A DNA stretch of 64,000 bases. Source: Prorocentrum cordatum. Its lineage: Eukaryota; Sar; Dinophyceae; Prorocentrales; Prorocentraceae. Positions within the stretch are counted from its first letter, which is position 1, and each line of letters begins with the position of its first letter. Both the position numbers and the translations under genes were made by a program. Below the pieces are notes generated by a model. It searched no databases. It was not told the origin of the DNA and saw only the letters and a program-made list of their open reading frames with translations. Positions 11,171 through 22,960 of the stretch are shown here, one piece after another. Where the stretch lies: positions 563,379 through 627,378 of the forward strand of contig CAUYUJ010000769.1 of the NCBI GenBank assembly GCA_963575745.1, written 5' to 3'.

Positions 11171-11929
11171 ACGATGTCCTGCCCTCCGACCGTGCAGGGC
11201 CTCCCGCTTTTCGCCCCCCCCCCCCCCTCCGCCCCAGGCGCTGCGTGGCCGCAACTGCCGCGGCAGGGCCAGCGCGTCTCAACTGCCGCGACAGGGCCGC
11301 GGCGCGTCTCTCGCGGGCAGCGCCCGCGAGGGGCGCCACCGCACGGCTCCCCCGCGAACGAGGCCGACGGCCCGGCGAGGAGCAAGGAGGGGCCCCGACG
11401 CCCTCGCGCCGCGACAGCATTCGGCGGCGAGCCGAACGGGGGAATGCAGCGGGAAGTGGAAGTGGAAGTGGCTGCATCCTCGAAAGGGGCCCGCGAGGGG
11501 CGCAGCGCGGCGCATGGCCGCCCCATTGTTTGACGTGCTGCGCAGCGAAACCCTCGCCCCTCCACTGCGAAAGGGGCAGGCGTTTCAGAAGGATCGGAAG
11601 GCCTCGGGCCTTCTGAGCATTTGTTTGCTTCTTTTTCAGCGGCGCGAGCTCACGGAACGTAGCAGGTCGCGAAGTCGCGTCGAGGCTGGGCCCGCGCTCG
11701 CGCAGGGCACAGCCGCCGACCTGCGCAGATCCAGGCCAGCGGCGCGGAGGGCGCGCATGTCGGCGTCGCGGAGCCGAGCAACCGTGTCGACGCCTCCCCC
11801 GCCAAGCCTGGGCCAGCCCGGCCTCGACGCACCGAAAAACCACGGTTACTCCAATGCACTCTCACAGCAGGGCCAGGTGGGCGGGACAACGCGCGTCCTG
11901 CTGGCGGGACGGCCAAGGGCAAGGGCACT

Positions 11930-12300
11930 GTGCGGACAATCGCCGTGGCCCAAGCACCCGAATAAAATCCGGAGGCGGGCTGCGGCACGCGCGGGGAAAA
12001 AAGGGGAAAGGATAAAGACGGCGGGCCAGAAACGGGGGCGGAAGCAACAATAGCAAACCCAACGTTCTGAATTATGTGCAGCGACCCAGGCTTCGTTCCT
12101 AAGAACTGCATAAACGTCCGCCCCGAATTACGGCCTTCGGCGGCTACTGCGGATTACCCTGCAACGTCAACGCCGAATCGGCGCTGGCCGATGCCTGTGA
12201 ACGCTAAATCGGCGCTGCGTCATTGACTGCCAAACGCCACTCGTCAAAAAAACACAGGCTTCAAACGGTATACAAGGCTCCCGTGATTTGCAAAAGGTCG
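11930..12300. repeat. Direct repeat, right copy
   Basis: Diverged partner of 10770-11170 in the same orientation, about 1.1 kb away. The 750 bp between them are GC-rich and match no known protein. Confidence 0.7.
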
Positions 12301-13356
12301 AACCCCCCAGGCATACAGCTGGCTTCGCTGAGCCAAGGGATGCGGGATGTCGGTAGGAGGCGGCTCACGGGGACGGGGCCTCGGCGATGGGCAGCGCGGG
12401 CAGCCGATGCTTCGCGAGAAGGGGACACGTACAGAACGGCACTTAGCGGCCGGGGCGCGGTACACGTTGGGAGCGCGAGTGGCGGCAACCCGACATAGTT
12501 CTATAAGTGCTCCGTTTTGTGAGGATGTCTCCAGCGAAACCAGCACGTACTGAACTACACCTGGTGCCTGGCTAAGTGTAGTTTTGAACGTGCTGGATGT
12601 CTCGCGCGGGGCGAGCACGTACAGACCGGCACCTGGCGAAAGGGGCGGGGTGCAGGTCGGGTGCGTCGTCGCGCCCTGCCCGCAGAGTCAGGAAGGCAAG
12701 GGCCGCTGAACCCCCAGTCGACCTCCGGGCGGAGGTGTCTGAACGCCCCAGGGCTATCCAATGGAATTCCTAACTGCGGCCTCCGCTCACATCGCGTCCC
12801 CTATCAGAGCATCTCGCCTGGTCACTGTGTTCCCCATTCCCGCCCGCTGCTTTGCCCTCCCCCTCCCCCGTTCTTCCTGTACCTGCCGCCCTCCATTTCC
12901 CTGAACGTTTCCCAATTGCCCCTGGCCCCTGCGTGGTGGCAAACGCCCGCGCCCCACCGCAGCTGAAAGACTCACCTTGCGCTCGTCCTCCAATCCACTC
13001 GTGAGGCGCAAGTCCTGATTCCAGACTGACACTAGCAAACTACGCCGAAGCCCCGGCAAGTCCAACGGGCGCGATCGACCCCCTCGAACGGCGGGCGAAC
13101 CAATAATTACGCAAGACGATGTCGCAAAAATAAATTTGGAATTTGGGTTTCCGCGCAAGAAGCTAATCCACTCGCCCAAAATGTAGTTCGGTGCCTGTCC
13201 GAGAAGAACGGGGCGGCCCCATGCCCCCCCAGAGCGGGGGGCCCCCAGGGGATGCGCGCGGCTGGCGCGTTGTGACTGCCAGCCCCGCGCGCGGCCGTCG
13301 GGCGGCCCCCCCCCGGGCGGGCGCGGCGAAGCCGACCAGGAGGGGGAGAAGGAAAC

Positions 13357-13389
13357 GACGATGACGACGACGACGACGACGACGACGAC

Positions 13390-13423
<34 letters not shown>

Positions 13424-13833
13424 GTGATGGTGATGGTGATGGTGATGGTGATGGTGATGGTGATGATGATGATGATGATGAAGACGATGATGATGATGAT
13501 GAGGAGGAGGAGGAGGAGGAGGAGAAAGAGAAAGAGGAGAAGGCGAAAGAGGAGGGGGGGGAGGGGGAGGAGGAGGAGGAGGAGGGAGGAGGAGGAGGAG
13601 GAGGAGGAGGAGGAGGAGGAAGAAAGGAGGAGGAGGAGGAGGAGGAGTAGGAGGAGGAGGAGGGGGAGGAGGAGGGGGAGGAGGAAGAGGAGGAGGATGG
13701 CAGAGGAGGAGGAGGAGGACGAGGAGGAGGAGGACGAGGAAGAGGAGGAGGAGGAGGAGGAGGACGAGGAGGAGGGGGGGGAGGAGGGAGAGGAGGAGGA
13801 GGACGTGGAGGAGGAAGAGGAGGAGAAGGAGGA
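13357..13833. repeat. GAC/GAT/GGTGAT then GAG compound microsatellite
   Basis: About 475 bp of trinucleotide repeats; the long frame through it is a by-product. Confidence 0.97.
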
Positions 13834-15959
13834 TGGGTGAGTCACTGGCGGGGCGGCGCCGCCCGCGCCCGCGGGCCGCCTGGGAAGAGGCCCGCGAGGT
13901 GGCCGAAGGATTCGGCCCAGCGCGCGCAGCTCAGGACGACCGCGCACCACTCCTCCCGCGGCCAGCCGCCCCCGCCCCCGTTCTCCGGGCCATCGGCGCG
14001 ACGAAGCGCGCAGCCCTCGTCGCCGCTGGGGGGAACTCGGAGGCGGCCTCCGTGGAGCTGGCGGCCACGAGCTCCTCGAGCAGGCGGCCAACCCCGCCAG
14101 GGGCAGCAGCGGGCGCCGCGGGGCCGAAGGGCCAGGACGCCTCGGCGCCCCACGCCTCGCCGCCGAGCGAACCTCCAGGCGACTCGCGACTGGGGGGCGC
14201 CCCGGCGGCGGCGGCGCCGGGCAGCGCGGCGGGCGCCGCGGCCGAGGGCGCTGGGCGCGACGCCGCCGCGCCCGCCCAAGCGTCGTCCTCTAAGTCGCTG
14301 CCGCCACCCGCCCCCAGACCACCGCCGACAGCTGCGCCGGCAGCGATGTCGAGCACCATGGGCCCGTCCTACGCTCCGTTCCCTCGGCGGCGCCGAGCGC
14401 CCCATCGCCTCGCCCGTGGTCCCTGGCCGCCGGGCGGGGCGTCCGCCGCTGGAGCGCAAGGTGGCGCGCCTGGCCCTCCGCCGCCGTCGTCGCCGTCGCG
14501 ACATGCAGCCGCGGCGCGGGCGGCTCGAAAGCCTCGGGCATCGCCGCCGCAGCGCGCGCGATGCCCTCCGCGGAGCGCAGCAGGCGAGCCGCCGCCGCGC
14601 CCCGCGCCAGGCCAGCAGCGCCATGCGCCGCCAGCGCAGCCCCGCGGGGCGCTGCCAGCGCTGCGCGGCGATCCGTCGCCGCCACCATCGAAAGCCCGCG
14701 GCCGGCCAGGGGCCCTGCCGCGAGCTCGACGCGGACGCGGCTAGAAGAAGGAGGAAGAAGAGGAGGCGGAGGAGGAGGGAGGTAAACGCAAAAGATCAAC
14801 AAACGAACGCCACGTGGAAGACAACGCCGAACATAAGGAAACGCAGGTGGTGGCATGAAGATGTGGATCAACTGCTCCAGAGCGCGTCGAAGACGTGGGC
14901 TTGCGGCGAGCCGCGAGGCGTTGCTGCGATGGAAGCTCGGGCCCAAGCGTCGCTGGCGGCGGTCGCCCGCCCGCCGCGCGCGGCGTCGGCGGCCGCGGCG
15001 AAAACGGCGCGCGGGCTCGACGCCAGCCAAGCCATTTGACGCCCGCAAGCTAAGCCGCTCAAGTGCAAGAGCTCGCCCAAACGCGCGGCGGCCGGCGGCC
15101 GGCGCCAATCGGGCCACGCATGGGCAATGGGCATGACGCACTCAGCTGCCCTGCCCTTGCCGACGCCGAAACAAGCGTGGCGAGGACCCCCCGCCTGCGT
15201 CGGCCGCAGTCCAGCCACTGAAAGCAAGGCTTTGAGCGAAGCTGCCCACGCGCTGGGGGGCATGAGCGCGCCGATGAATGCGGAGGCGGCCCGTTCGCCG
15301 CGCTCGGTGCCCGGGTGGAACTCGCAGCTGTCAGCGGTCCGGCCGCGCTCGCAAATGCTGGCGAAGCGCGCGGAGGTCACGAACGCGAAAAGCGTCGGCT
15401 GCAGCACCGCGGCCAACGCCCCCAGGAACGGGGCCCCCCGCGGGGCCCTGGAGAAGCCGGTCCACGCTGAGGCGCGCAGTCGCCGCTGCGACTTCCAGCT
15501 GCCGCCGCGCCCGCAACGCTTTGGAAAAGAAACTGCCAGCAACCCGTTGTCCCGCTTCCATGCGAAGTCGACGCAGCTCCGTCGCGGCACCGGCCACGCG
15601 TTTCGCGGGGTTGATTCGGCGCCCACGACATCGCGCTGACATTGGACAATGGTCCACGGAAGAGCGGATATCTTGAGTTCGTTCTTGGCAGGTACGAGCT
15701 CGTGCGTTGCCTGAAACTGCACTGGGGTGAGTCCATTGTTGTGCCGCGCTCGCACTTTCCGCGTGACCAGGTTCGCGCGGCGGGGGCGGCTGCGGCCAGA
15801 TCGCTGGCCGAAGTCGCTTTGGCGGGTCGCGCAAGGGCTTCCTCTTGGGCCCAACCTGGGCACCCCTGGCATGGGACACCGCCTTCGCGAAGATGCACGA
15901 GCGGACTCTCGACTGGGGGTTCATCGGATGCGGCGCGCTTGCAGTCGAGGTGGCGCATC

Positions 15960-16805
15960 GCATGCACATCTTGCCCCTGGCTGCCCCTGCCGCTCGCCAG
16001 TAATCGCAAAACCCTCTGCGCGGGATCCGCCCAGCGAGCAAATGATGCCGTAGAGCACCGCAGCGAAGTTCGGGAACCAGGGTGGCCACCCCCGCGACGC
16101 GAACACCTGTTGGATGAGAGTCTGGCTGATGCTGGAGAACGCGGAGTCGAAGTCCAGGAGGACGGCGACAGGGAAGTCCTGCGTGAATGCGTTATGGAGC
16201 ATCGCCTCAACGATGTCCAAAACGTTCGCGAGCATGGAGCGCCCTCGAAGGAAACCGCACTGCTCCTGCGAAGCTCTGGGGGCTAGTTGCGGTCCGATGC
16301 GCATGCGGATGGCGCTGCAAAAGACCCGATTGTCCGGCTTCGTGATGCTCAGCGGCCTAATGCCGCGGGGGCGGAGACCTCCGTGCCGTCTGCGCGGATG
16401 GATGTGGCCTCTTTTTTTTGGAATGACGACCACGACACTCTCGTGGAAGAACCCCCCATCCTCGCGCACTCGTCGAAACCGTCCGCGGCGACGAGCTCCT
16501 TGTAGGCGGCCTCAGAAGCGACAGCGGCGAGGTCCACACCAAGCTTTGAACGGAATGCCGTCAGGGCCAAGGGAGCTGTTCTCGGTGAGCACGGTCGCCT
16601 TCCTTGAGGTCTCCACCGGGACAGCGTCATGAGGTAAATGCTCTTGATAGTCCGCAGGCACGTGCCGCGCGTGCTCGCGAAGCCACTAGTCCGTCAAGTG
16701 CTGATCGATGCCCTTTTCCTTGAAAGCCTTATCCCACTGCCCGCGCGGAAGACTTAGCATCCCATGCGGGTCGGAGGCGGCTTTTCCCGACGGCGCGTCG
16801 ATGGC
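15960..16805 (-). pseudogene. Reverse-transcriptase core of the LINE remnant
   Basis: The best-preserved single frame (16469-15921) reads FFHESVVVVIPKKRG, later RPLSITKPDNRVF, QCGFLRGRSML, VAVLLDFDSAFSSIS and WPPWFPNFAAVLYG. The upstream frame carries GIDQHLTD, a stop, then VPADYQEHLPHD and SSLGPDGIPFKAWCG. The frames must be shifted to join them, so no functional enzyme can be made. Confidence 0.88.
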
Positions 16806-17082
16806 GACTGCCGAAGCTCAGGCTGCGGCGGCCCGGGGCCAACCAGCAGGCCAACTGGTGGTTCCTGCGGCGGCGGCGCGCGACCTGAGCTGGAGCAAAG
16901 CCCTCGAGGTCAGAGTGCAGGCTGCTGGGCTCCTGCATCGTGAAGTCGCTCTGCAAGCACACCACGAGCCGCCGGTCGCGGGCGAGACGATGGGCCAGCA
17001 GGAAGCGTCAAATCGTGAGGGGTTCTGCGCAGGATTCCGCCGTGGTGGGTACTTTTCCACCCACTGGGAGGCCCGTTTCCGC

Positions 17083-17345
17083 TGGGTACTTTTCCAACCC
17101 TGGTGGGTACTTTTCCAACCCTGGTGGGTACTTTTCCAACCCTGGTGGGTACTTTTCCAACCCTGGTGGGTACTTTTCCAACCCTGGTGGGTACTTTTCC
17201 AACCCTGGTGGGTACTTCTCCAACCCTGGTGGGTACTTTTCCAACCCTGGTGGGTACTTCTCCAACCCTGGTGGGTACTTCTCCAACCCTGGTGGGTACT
17301 TTTCCAACCCTGGTGGGTACTTCTCCAACCACTGGGTACTTCTCC
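17083..17345. repeat. 21-bp tandem array, about 12 copies
   Basis: The unit is gggtacttttccaaccctgg plus t, with a few C-for-T variants. Because 21 is a multiple of three, all six frames stay open and encode heptads such as GYFSNPG or WVLFQPW. It lies inside the LINE remnant, so the peptides are most likely by-products. Confidence 0.9.
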
Positions 17346-18690
17346 AACCACTGGGTTGCATGCTTCCGAGGCCCTCAGAAATCTCATCGCGGCACCAACG
17401 CGATCCTCGTACTTCATCCGTGGGAGGCAGTCCGCCGAACTCAGGAAGACAGCGCCTGCTCGGCCTGCCGCCTGGCACGTCTGAGCAGCTGCAGCCCGAC
17501 AGTGCCTGGGCAGCCGCCGTGGTCACAGAAGAGACCACGCGGAGCGGGGGCCACTTGCCGAGGCCAATAGGGTTGATCCAAGACACGGTCACCAATCGGG
17601 CGGTCCGTGTCCCCGCTACCCGTCTTCAGGCAGTTCTGGAAGCTGAGCGGGCGATGGCGCAAGCACTGGATGCCAGTTGAAACCGGTGCAAGAGAGTCCA
17701 AGTATTCGACGTCGTACTGGTTGGTGTATGCACGATCGATGCGGGAACGAGAGCCAGGGGAGGCATACGCGGGCTCTGGCTGGAACTCATCGTGGAGACC
17801 AACTTGGCTTTCGATCGAATTGCGCCAAGAACAATAATCCCTCCCTGGCGAGCGGAGCGCGCAAGGGGCGGCGCTGGAAGCGCCGTTGGATGTCCCAGCG
17901 CCGATGAAAGAAATCCACGCGGAACTGTGAGAAATGATGCTATGCAATTGTTTGTTGTTCGGAAGAAGGCTGAAGAGGCCTCCAAGACGGCCCCAAAAAG
18001 GAGCCCCACAGTGGAACTCCAACGGACACTTCGAGCTCTGCGCCACACAAAGACCCCCGAGATCACCAGCAGGCCCCGAAGAAGTCCCAAGAAGCCCCGG
18101 GAGGAGGCAGAGGAGCAGAGTCGTGGAGTGGCTAACGACTTCAAGCCTTTCACCTCTTAGCGACTTTGCAGGAGCCATTTCTGCTGTCCCTCGACTCGCG
18201 CAGGAACTTCCACGATCCCTCCAGATTTACCTTGGTACCTCCGGTTCACTCTCGAGTTACCTGGATGTACGCCAATTTACCTAGATGTACCTCGGTTTGT
18301 CTGGGCTGATCCCCGCAGGAGGATTGGAGACTGGCCTCCACGCCCGTTGGGGCAAGACCGCAAACTTCCCGACGTCCACCAGAGCCTCCTCCTGCTGCCT
18401 CTCGGCCTTCTCGCAACGATGCGGAGGCAAATTCCTTGAGGGCTTCGTCAGGACGATGACGGGCTATGGAGCAACATGTAGCGGGCACCGAGGCGGAGTA
18501 AGCCTGAGATGTAGCCGGATGAAGCGGGTCGAGACTGGACTCGGCGGGACGAAGCAGGCTTAGGTTAGGGCAGACTGAGCAGACTGAAGCTGGATTCGGC
18601 CAGTTTTCGACCAGGGATATACCAGCGCCGCTTCCGAACTTGAGCTCCCAAGAGTTGCATCCTTACAAAAGGAGGAGGAGGAGCCATGGC

Positions 18691-18757
18691 CTCGTGGAGA
18701 AGCGGGAAGATGGCGCCCATCCAGAAGGAATAACACGAGTCTACCAGCTTGTTCGTC
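18691..18757 (-). CDS. FNTB: FNTB exon: NKLVD.CYSFW zinc-site block
   Basis: This 67-bp exon completes the Arg codon and encodes TNKLVDSCYSFWMGAIF then PLLHE. It carries the residues equivalent to Lys294, Asp297 and Cys299 (two of three zinc ligands), Tyr300 and Trp303. The usual VDGCYSFW reads VDSCYSFW; the Gly to Ser change sits between two zinc ligands. The acceptor is CGCGAG|G and the donor CACGAG|GC. It ends in phase 0, while the next exon found (3039) starts with one base of a split codon. At least one exon of the poorly conserved linker is therefore missing between them. Confidence 0.94.
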
Positions 18758-19161
18758 CTCGCGGAGGAGCCGCGCAACAAGCGGGGACGGGCTCCTCTCC
18801 TGCCGCTCGTCCTCTTCCTACTCCACGTCCTTCCTCTCTCTTCGTTATCCTCCGCGACCTCCTCCTCCTCCTCCTCCTCCTCCTCCTCTTCGCCCTCGCT
18901 CTCGCAATCTTACCTCCTTCTCCTCTTTTTCATTCCTCCTTTTCCTCCACCACCTTCCATGACCACTAAGAGCAAGCAGAGCTTCCGCCACCAACTGCGC
19001 GGGCCGACGGGCTCTGACGGCCAGGGGTGCACGATAATGGCAAGCACAGACGTGCGGACGAGCAGCATGGCGCAGCATTGCTGGCACTGGTCTCGCAGGG
19101 CCGCGAAAGCGAGGCCACTTCCGAGCGCCATCAGCCTTGCAGCTAGCTCCAGCCTCTACTC

Positions 19162-19192
<31 letters not shown>

Positions 19193-19288
19193 ATCATCCT
19201 CATCATCAACAACCTGCTGTTCCCCCCTCCTCCCCCTCCTCTCTTCCTGCTCCTCCTCCACAACCTGCCACTCCCTCATCTTCCTCCC

Positions 19289-19418
19289 GGAGCAGGCAGG
19301 GAGCAGGTTGAGCTGCAGAAATGCGGAGTAGCCCGGAGGTGGGTGGTGGTGGAGTGACCACCACCCACCTCCGGGCGACTCCGCATTTCTGCAGCTCAAC
19401 CTGCTCCCTGCCTGCTCC
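19289..19418. repeat. Long near-perfect palindrome
   Basis: Two 61-bp arms (19289-19349 and 19358-19418) with one mismatch and an 8-bp spacer could form a large hairpin or cruciform. CTC tracts lie on both sides. Confidence 0.95.
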
Positions 19419-19463
19419 GTCTCTCCCGTCTCCGCCTACTCAGCGCGCTCGCTCAGCCCACCT

Positions 19464-19703
19464 CAACACCTCCTCCTCCTCCTCCTCCTCCTCCTCTCCT
19501 CCTCCTCCTCCCTCCCCCTTCCTCCTCCTCCTCCTCCTCCTCCTCCTCCTCCTCCTCCTCCTCCTCCTCCTCCTCCTCCTCCTCCTCCTCCTCCCCCTCC
19601 CCCTCCTCCTCCTCCCCCTCCTCCTCCTCCTCCTCCTCCCCTCCTCCTCCTCCTCCTCCTCCTCCTCCTCCTCGTCCTCCTCCTCCTCCTCCTCCTCCTT
19701 CTC
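19464..19703. repeat. CTC microsatellite
   Basis: About 240 bp of CTC with rare interruptions. A complementary GAG tract is at 19966-20062. Confidence 0.97.
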
Positions 19704-19965
19704 CACCTCAGGCGTCCTCCCCCGTCCCTCCCTGCTCGCTGGGCCCCTCCCCTCCACAAACCCCCGACGTCGTGCCTTTCCCGGCGCCCCGAGGTCTCGA
19801 CCCCCTCCCGGGGGACCCGCTTCTCCTCCCGAGCCGCTCCCGAGGGCCCCGCGGAGGCCCCGTGGAGGCCCCCGAGAGGCCGAGATCGGCAGAGCACCCT
19901 CCGCCGTGCTCTCTCCACGGTGCGAGCACTGGCGGCGCGCAGAGAAGGAGGGGGGAAGACTTCTT

Positions 19966-20062
19966 AGAGGAGGAGGAGGAGGAGGAGGAGGAGGAGGAGG
20001 AGGAGGAGGAGGAGGAGGAGGGGGAGAAGGAGGAGGAGGAGGAGAAGAAGGAGGACGAGCAG
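19966..20062. repeat. GAG microsatellite
   Basis: About 95 bp of GAG; could pair with the CTC tract 270 bp away. Confidence 0.95.
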
Positions 20063-20739
20063 TGGGGGGGAGGGGGGGAGACTTCTTAGAAGGAGGCTGC
20101 TTCTCAGAAGCCGCGGGCCTTACGTTCACAGACGAGGCCCGCGCCTTCCCTTCTGAGAGGCAGGGGTGCTTCTAAGAGGCCCTCCCCCCTCCCCCCGCCC
20201 CCCTCTGCGCGTGGCTGAGAGCATGTGTTGATCTCTGGCACCGATTCCCTCCTGCCTCGTCCTGCTCCCTCCTCCAAGACATCCGACGTTGTGTTTTTTG
20301 TTGAGCAGCGTGGCTCGCCCGACAGATTGACCCCTTCCCTCGGGCTCGGCTTCTGTCCCGAGCCGTTTTCTGACGGCCCGTGGGCCTGGCAGGGTTCCCC
20401 GCAAGCCGAACAATTGTCAAAACCTGCCGTCGTGATCTCGAACATTGACAGAAGACCATGGCGCATGACGCTCTTCAGTGAAAGCTGCCAGGGGCATTCC
20501 ACGTGCGCACCTCAACGAATTCCAAGTGGACCCCGGCGGGGTAGCTATGCGACGTCCAAACCGAATGTATCGGGCGAAACGCACGTCGATTAGCGACATC
20601 GACTTGGGACTACACCGGGACACGCGAATGCCAACGTAGAATGAAACGGTGCAGATTTCCTGTCGACTTGTCTGGGTGGGCGACCTCTCAATGCCCGATG
20701 ATCTGTCCACGAAGCGAAGATGTGCCGCCAGGACCTCCG

Positions 20740-20868
20740 CTGGCCATCGCTCGGACGTCCATTCCCTGTTTTTTGTCGGTTCGTGCGTGGTTGTTTCGCC
20801 AAATGATCGAGGATGCTCCTCGATGGTCCTCGCCGAAAGAAAAATGCACACGTCCGAGCGATGCCAAG
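20740..20868 (+). mobile_element. MITE family A, copy A3
   Basis: 129 bp; ends CTGGCCATCGCTCGGACGT and ACGTCCGAGCGATGCCAAG; target duplication tccg. Confidence 0.92.
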
Positions 20869-21046
20869 TCCGTCGTCCCCAAACCTCTCCTAGGGCCCAT
20901 CCCGATCTGCTTCTGGGGGCGGCTCCGCCAGTGGCGACGAGAAGCCCACCCACATTGGAGGCCCACAGAGGACGACCACCGCCAGGGAGGCGAGTCTCAG
21001 CTGCAACACATCGGGAGAAGTCGGATCGGTCCCAAAAGTTAGGGGA

Positions 21047-21183
21047 CCACATGCGAACCCTAACCCTACCCCCACGATTTCTAAGGGGAGGGTGGGGTTC
21101 ACCTCGCTCGGGGGCTCCCGAACAAAGTGACCCCCCCCTCCCCCTCAGAAATCGTGGGGGGCAGGGGCAGGGTTCGCATGTGG
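21047..21183. repeat. Imperfect palindrome with arms of about 64 bp
   Basis: ccacatgcgaaccctaaccc at the left pairs with gcagggttcgcatgtgg at the right; gatttcta/cagaaatc and further blocks also pair. Confidence 0.8.
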
Positions 21184-21879
21184 CACCCCCTCCGTCGCTC
21201 TCCGCGCTGGCCCTCGCCTGGAGCCGCCCTCGTGGGTCGACGTCGCCCCGGCCCGGAGCGAAGGTCGCCCACCCCCCGGACCGATTCTGAGGACGTGAGG
21301 GTCGACCAACCAACACTTTTTTGATCCTCGGGTCGAGAGCGAGCCTCTTCCGGTCGAAGCTAAGCGGGCCGCGCACAGCTTTAATTAACAGAGGAAGGAC
21401 AATACAAGGAAGGGCCTCACGTCAAGGCCAAGAGAGGGCAAAGCCCCGGGATCAGGCGGTGCCGAAAGCGAAGGGCCCCCGTCGACCAACCAACACCTGA
21501 CCCCGATATGAGGCCGGCACGATCGCCGCGGCGACCTTCGAAACCGACCGGGAGGCTTGATTCGGGGTCGGATAGCACGCAGCGGTACTCCGAAGCGCGT
21601 TCTGGCCAGAATCACATCACCACCCTGGGCCTGAGTGGTTTAGCGAGTTCCCTCTTCCATCTTCCCTCTTCCCCTTGAGGGATGGGTTTGCTCCTCCCCC
21701 TGCCCCTTCCCCCTGGACCTGGAGGGAAAAGGGCTGCTAGGGGTTAGAGCGTCCAAAACGGCCTCGGCGAGAAATCACGCAATACATTCCTTGCTCGACT
21801 AAGGCTTCGGCCACATGTTGGCCTCCTGGGGGCAGCGCTAATTTACTACGGCCCCTCCTTTGATCGAACTCCTCCAAGA

Positions 21880-22610
21880 TGGCCCGAATTGGCCCCCGAG
21901 GGTGCCCAAGACGGCCCCAAGAGGTGCCCAGGAGGCCCCACGAGACCCCCAAGAGACCCCCAAGAGGCCCCCCAGAGGCACAAAAGATGCCCCAAGAGGC
22001 CTTAGCGAGAAGGCCAGCATCACTGATGTCACTAACGAGGTCTTGGGCACTTTTTGGCCTCCTGGAGGGGGATGCTAATGTTTCCTTTTCCGGTTCCCCT
22101 TCTTCCCCTTCTTCCCCCTCGTGGAAGGGTTTACCCCTTCTCCTACCCCCTCCCCGTGGACCTGGAGGGGCGGGGTTTCGAGGGGCTAGAGCGCCCCAAA
22201 ACGGCCTCGGCGAGAAGGCACAAGCTTATAATTGTGCTACGGCTTTGGTCATATGTTGGCCTTCTGGGAGGGGGGGGGGGCGGCGCTAATCTACTACGGC
22301 CCCTCCTTTGATCGCACTCCTCCAAGATGGCCTCAAGGTGGCCCCCGACGCTCCCAGGAGGCACCAAGACGACCCCAAGAGGCGCCCAGGAGGCCCTAAG
22401 AGGCCTCCAAGACGCCACCACGATGCCTCCAAGAGATCCCTAAGAGGCTCCCAAGTGACCCCGAAGAGGCCCCCAACAGGCCCGAAGAGGCACCCCCTAA
22501 ACACGCAAGACGCGCTAAGATGCCCCACGGACCGTCACGAGGCCCCCAAGACGTCCCAAGAGGCCTACAAACAGCTCCCAACAGACATCCGAAGATAATC
22601 CAAGAGACAT
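21880..22610. repeat. caagaggcc-type minisatellite DNA, two related blocks
   Basis: Two blocks (21.75-22.07 and 22.18-22.6 kb) share ctactacggcccctcctttg plus atcg and are filled with ccaagaggcccc-like short repeats. No gene was recognised. Confidence 0.7.
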
Positions 22611-22635
22611 CCAGGATGCATCAGGCCTTTCTGCT

Positions 22636-22960
22636 CGCCCTCCTCCTCCTCCTCCTCCTCCTCCTCCACCTCATTCTCCTCCTCCGCCACCTCTTCCTCC
22701 CTTCTCCTACTTTTCTCATCGGCCCGATCCTCTTCCATCTTTCCTCCCCCCCTCCCCCCTCCTCCCCCTCCCCTTTCTCCTCCTTCTTCTCCTCTTCGCC
22801 CTCATCTGACTAATCCTACTCCCTCCTCCCTCCTCCCTCCTCCCACTCCCCTTTCTCCTCCTCCCCCTCCTCCTTCTCTTCCTCCTTCTCTTCCTCCTCC
22901 GCATCCTCCTCCTCGTCATCGTCCTCCTCCTCCGCCTCCTCTTCGTCCTCCTCTGGCTCT
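22636..22960. repeat. Pyrimidine-rich CTC tract
   Basis: About 325 bp of interrupted CTC/CCT repeats. Confidence 0.9.

Larger units (their letters stand above)
14870..17840 (-). pseudogene. Decayed non-LTR retrotransposon ORF2 (endonuclease + reverse transcriptase)
   Basis: A minus-strand remnant shows three parts in the expected order. The first is the C-terminal part of an AP-type endonuclease at about 17835-17560 (SRIDRAYTNQYDVEYL). The second is a reverse-transcriptase core at about 16800-15960. The third is a C-terminal region to about 14870 with a degraded cysteine motif (CFGVGKG..AECV). The RT part shows GPDGIPFKAW (16568-16539), VIPKKRG, GIRPLSI...DNR, QCGFLRGRSM and the motif A-like LLDFDSAF. 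It has an in-frame TAG (16688-16686), at least two frameshifts between 16535 and 16465, and no intact YADD box. The GPDG, QCGF.RGR and DFDSAF pattern is typical of dinoflagellate LINE proteins. A 21-bp tandem array has expanded between EN and RT. Confidence 0.85.
3040..18690 (-). other. FNTB intronic stretch, at least one exon unrecognised
   Basis: These 15.65 kb lie between certain exons. Codon phases (0 on one side, one leftover base on the other) require an unseen exon that should encode the variable linker before F..Q.LQ. The stretch holds the decayed non-LTR element, the 386-bp satellite, the ATGT tract, MITEs A1 and A2, a family C element, LTR-like direct repeats, and low-complexity GAC/GAG DNA. 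Confidence 0.75.

Noticed and set aside
11640-11680. RDFATCYVP on the minus strand, resembling the RDFYHTCYC zinc block of FNTB
   Set aside because: One residue too short, lacks the His ligand, and lies on the wrong side (before rather than after the 3.0-kb exon).
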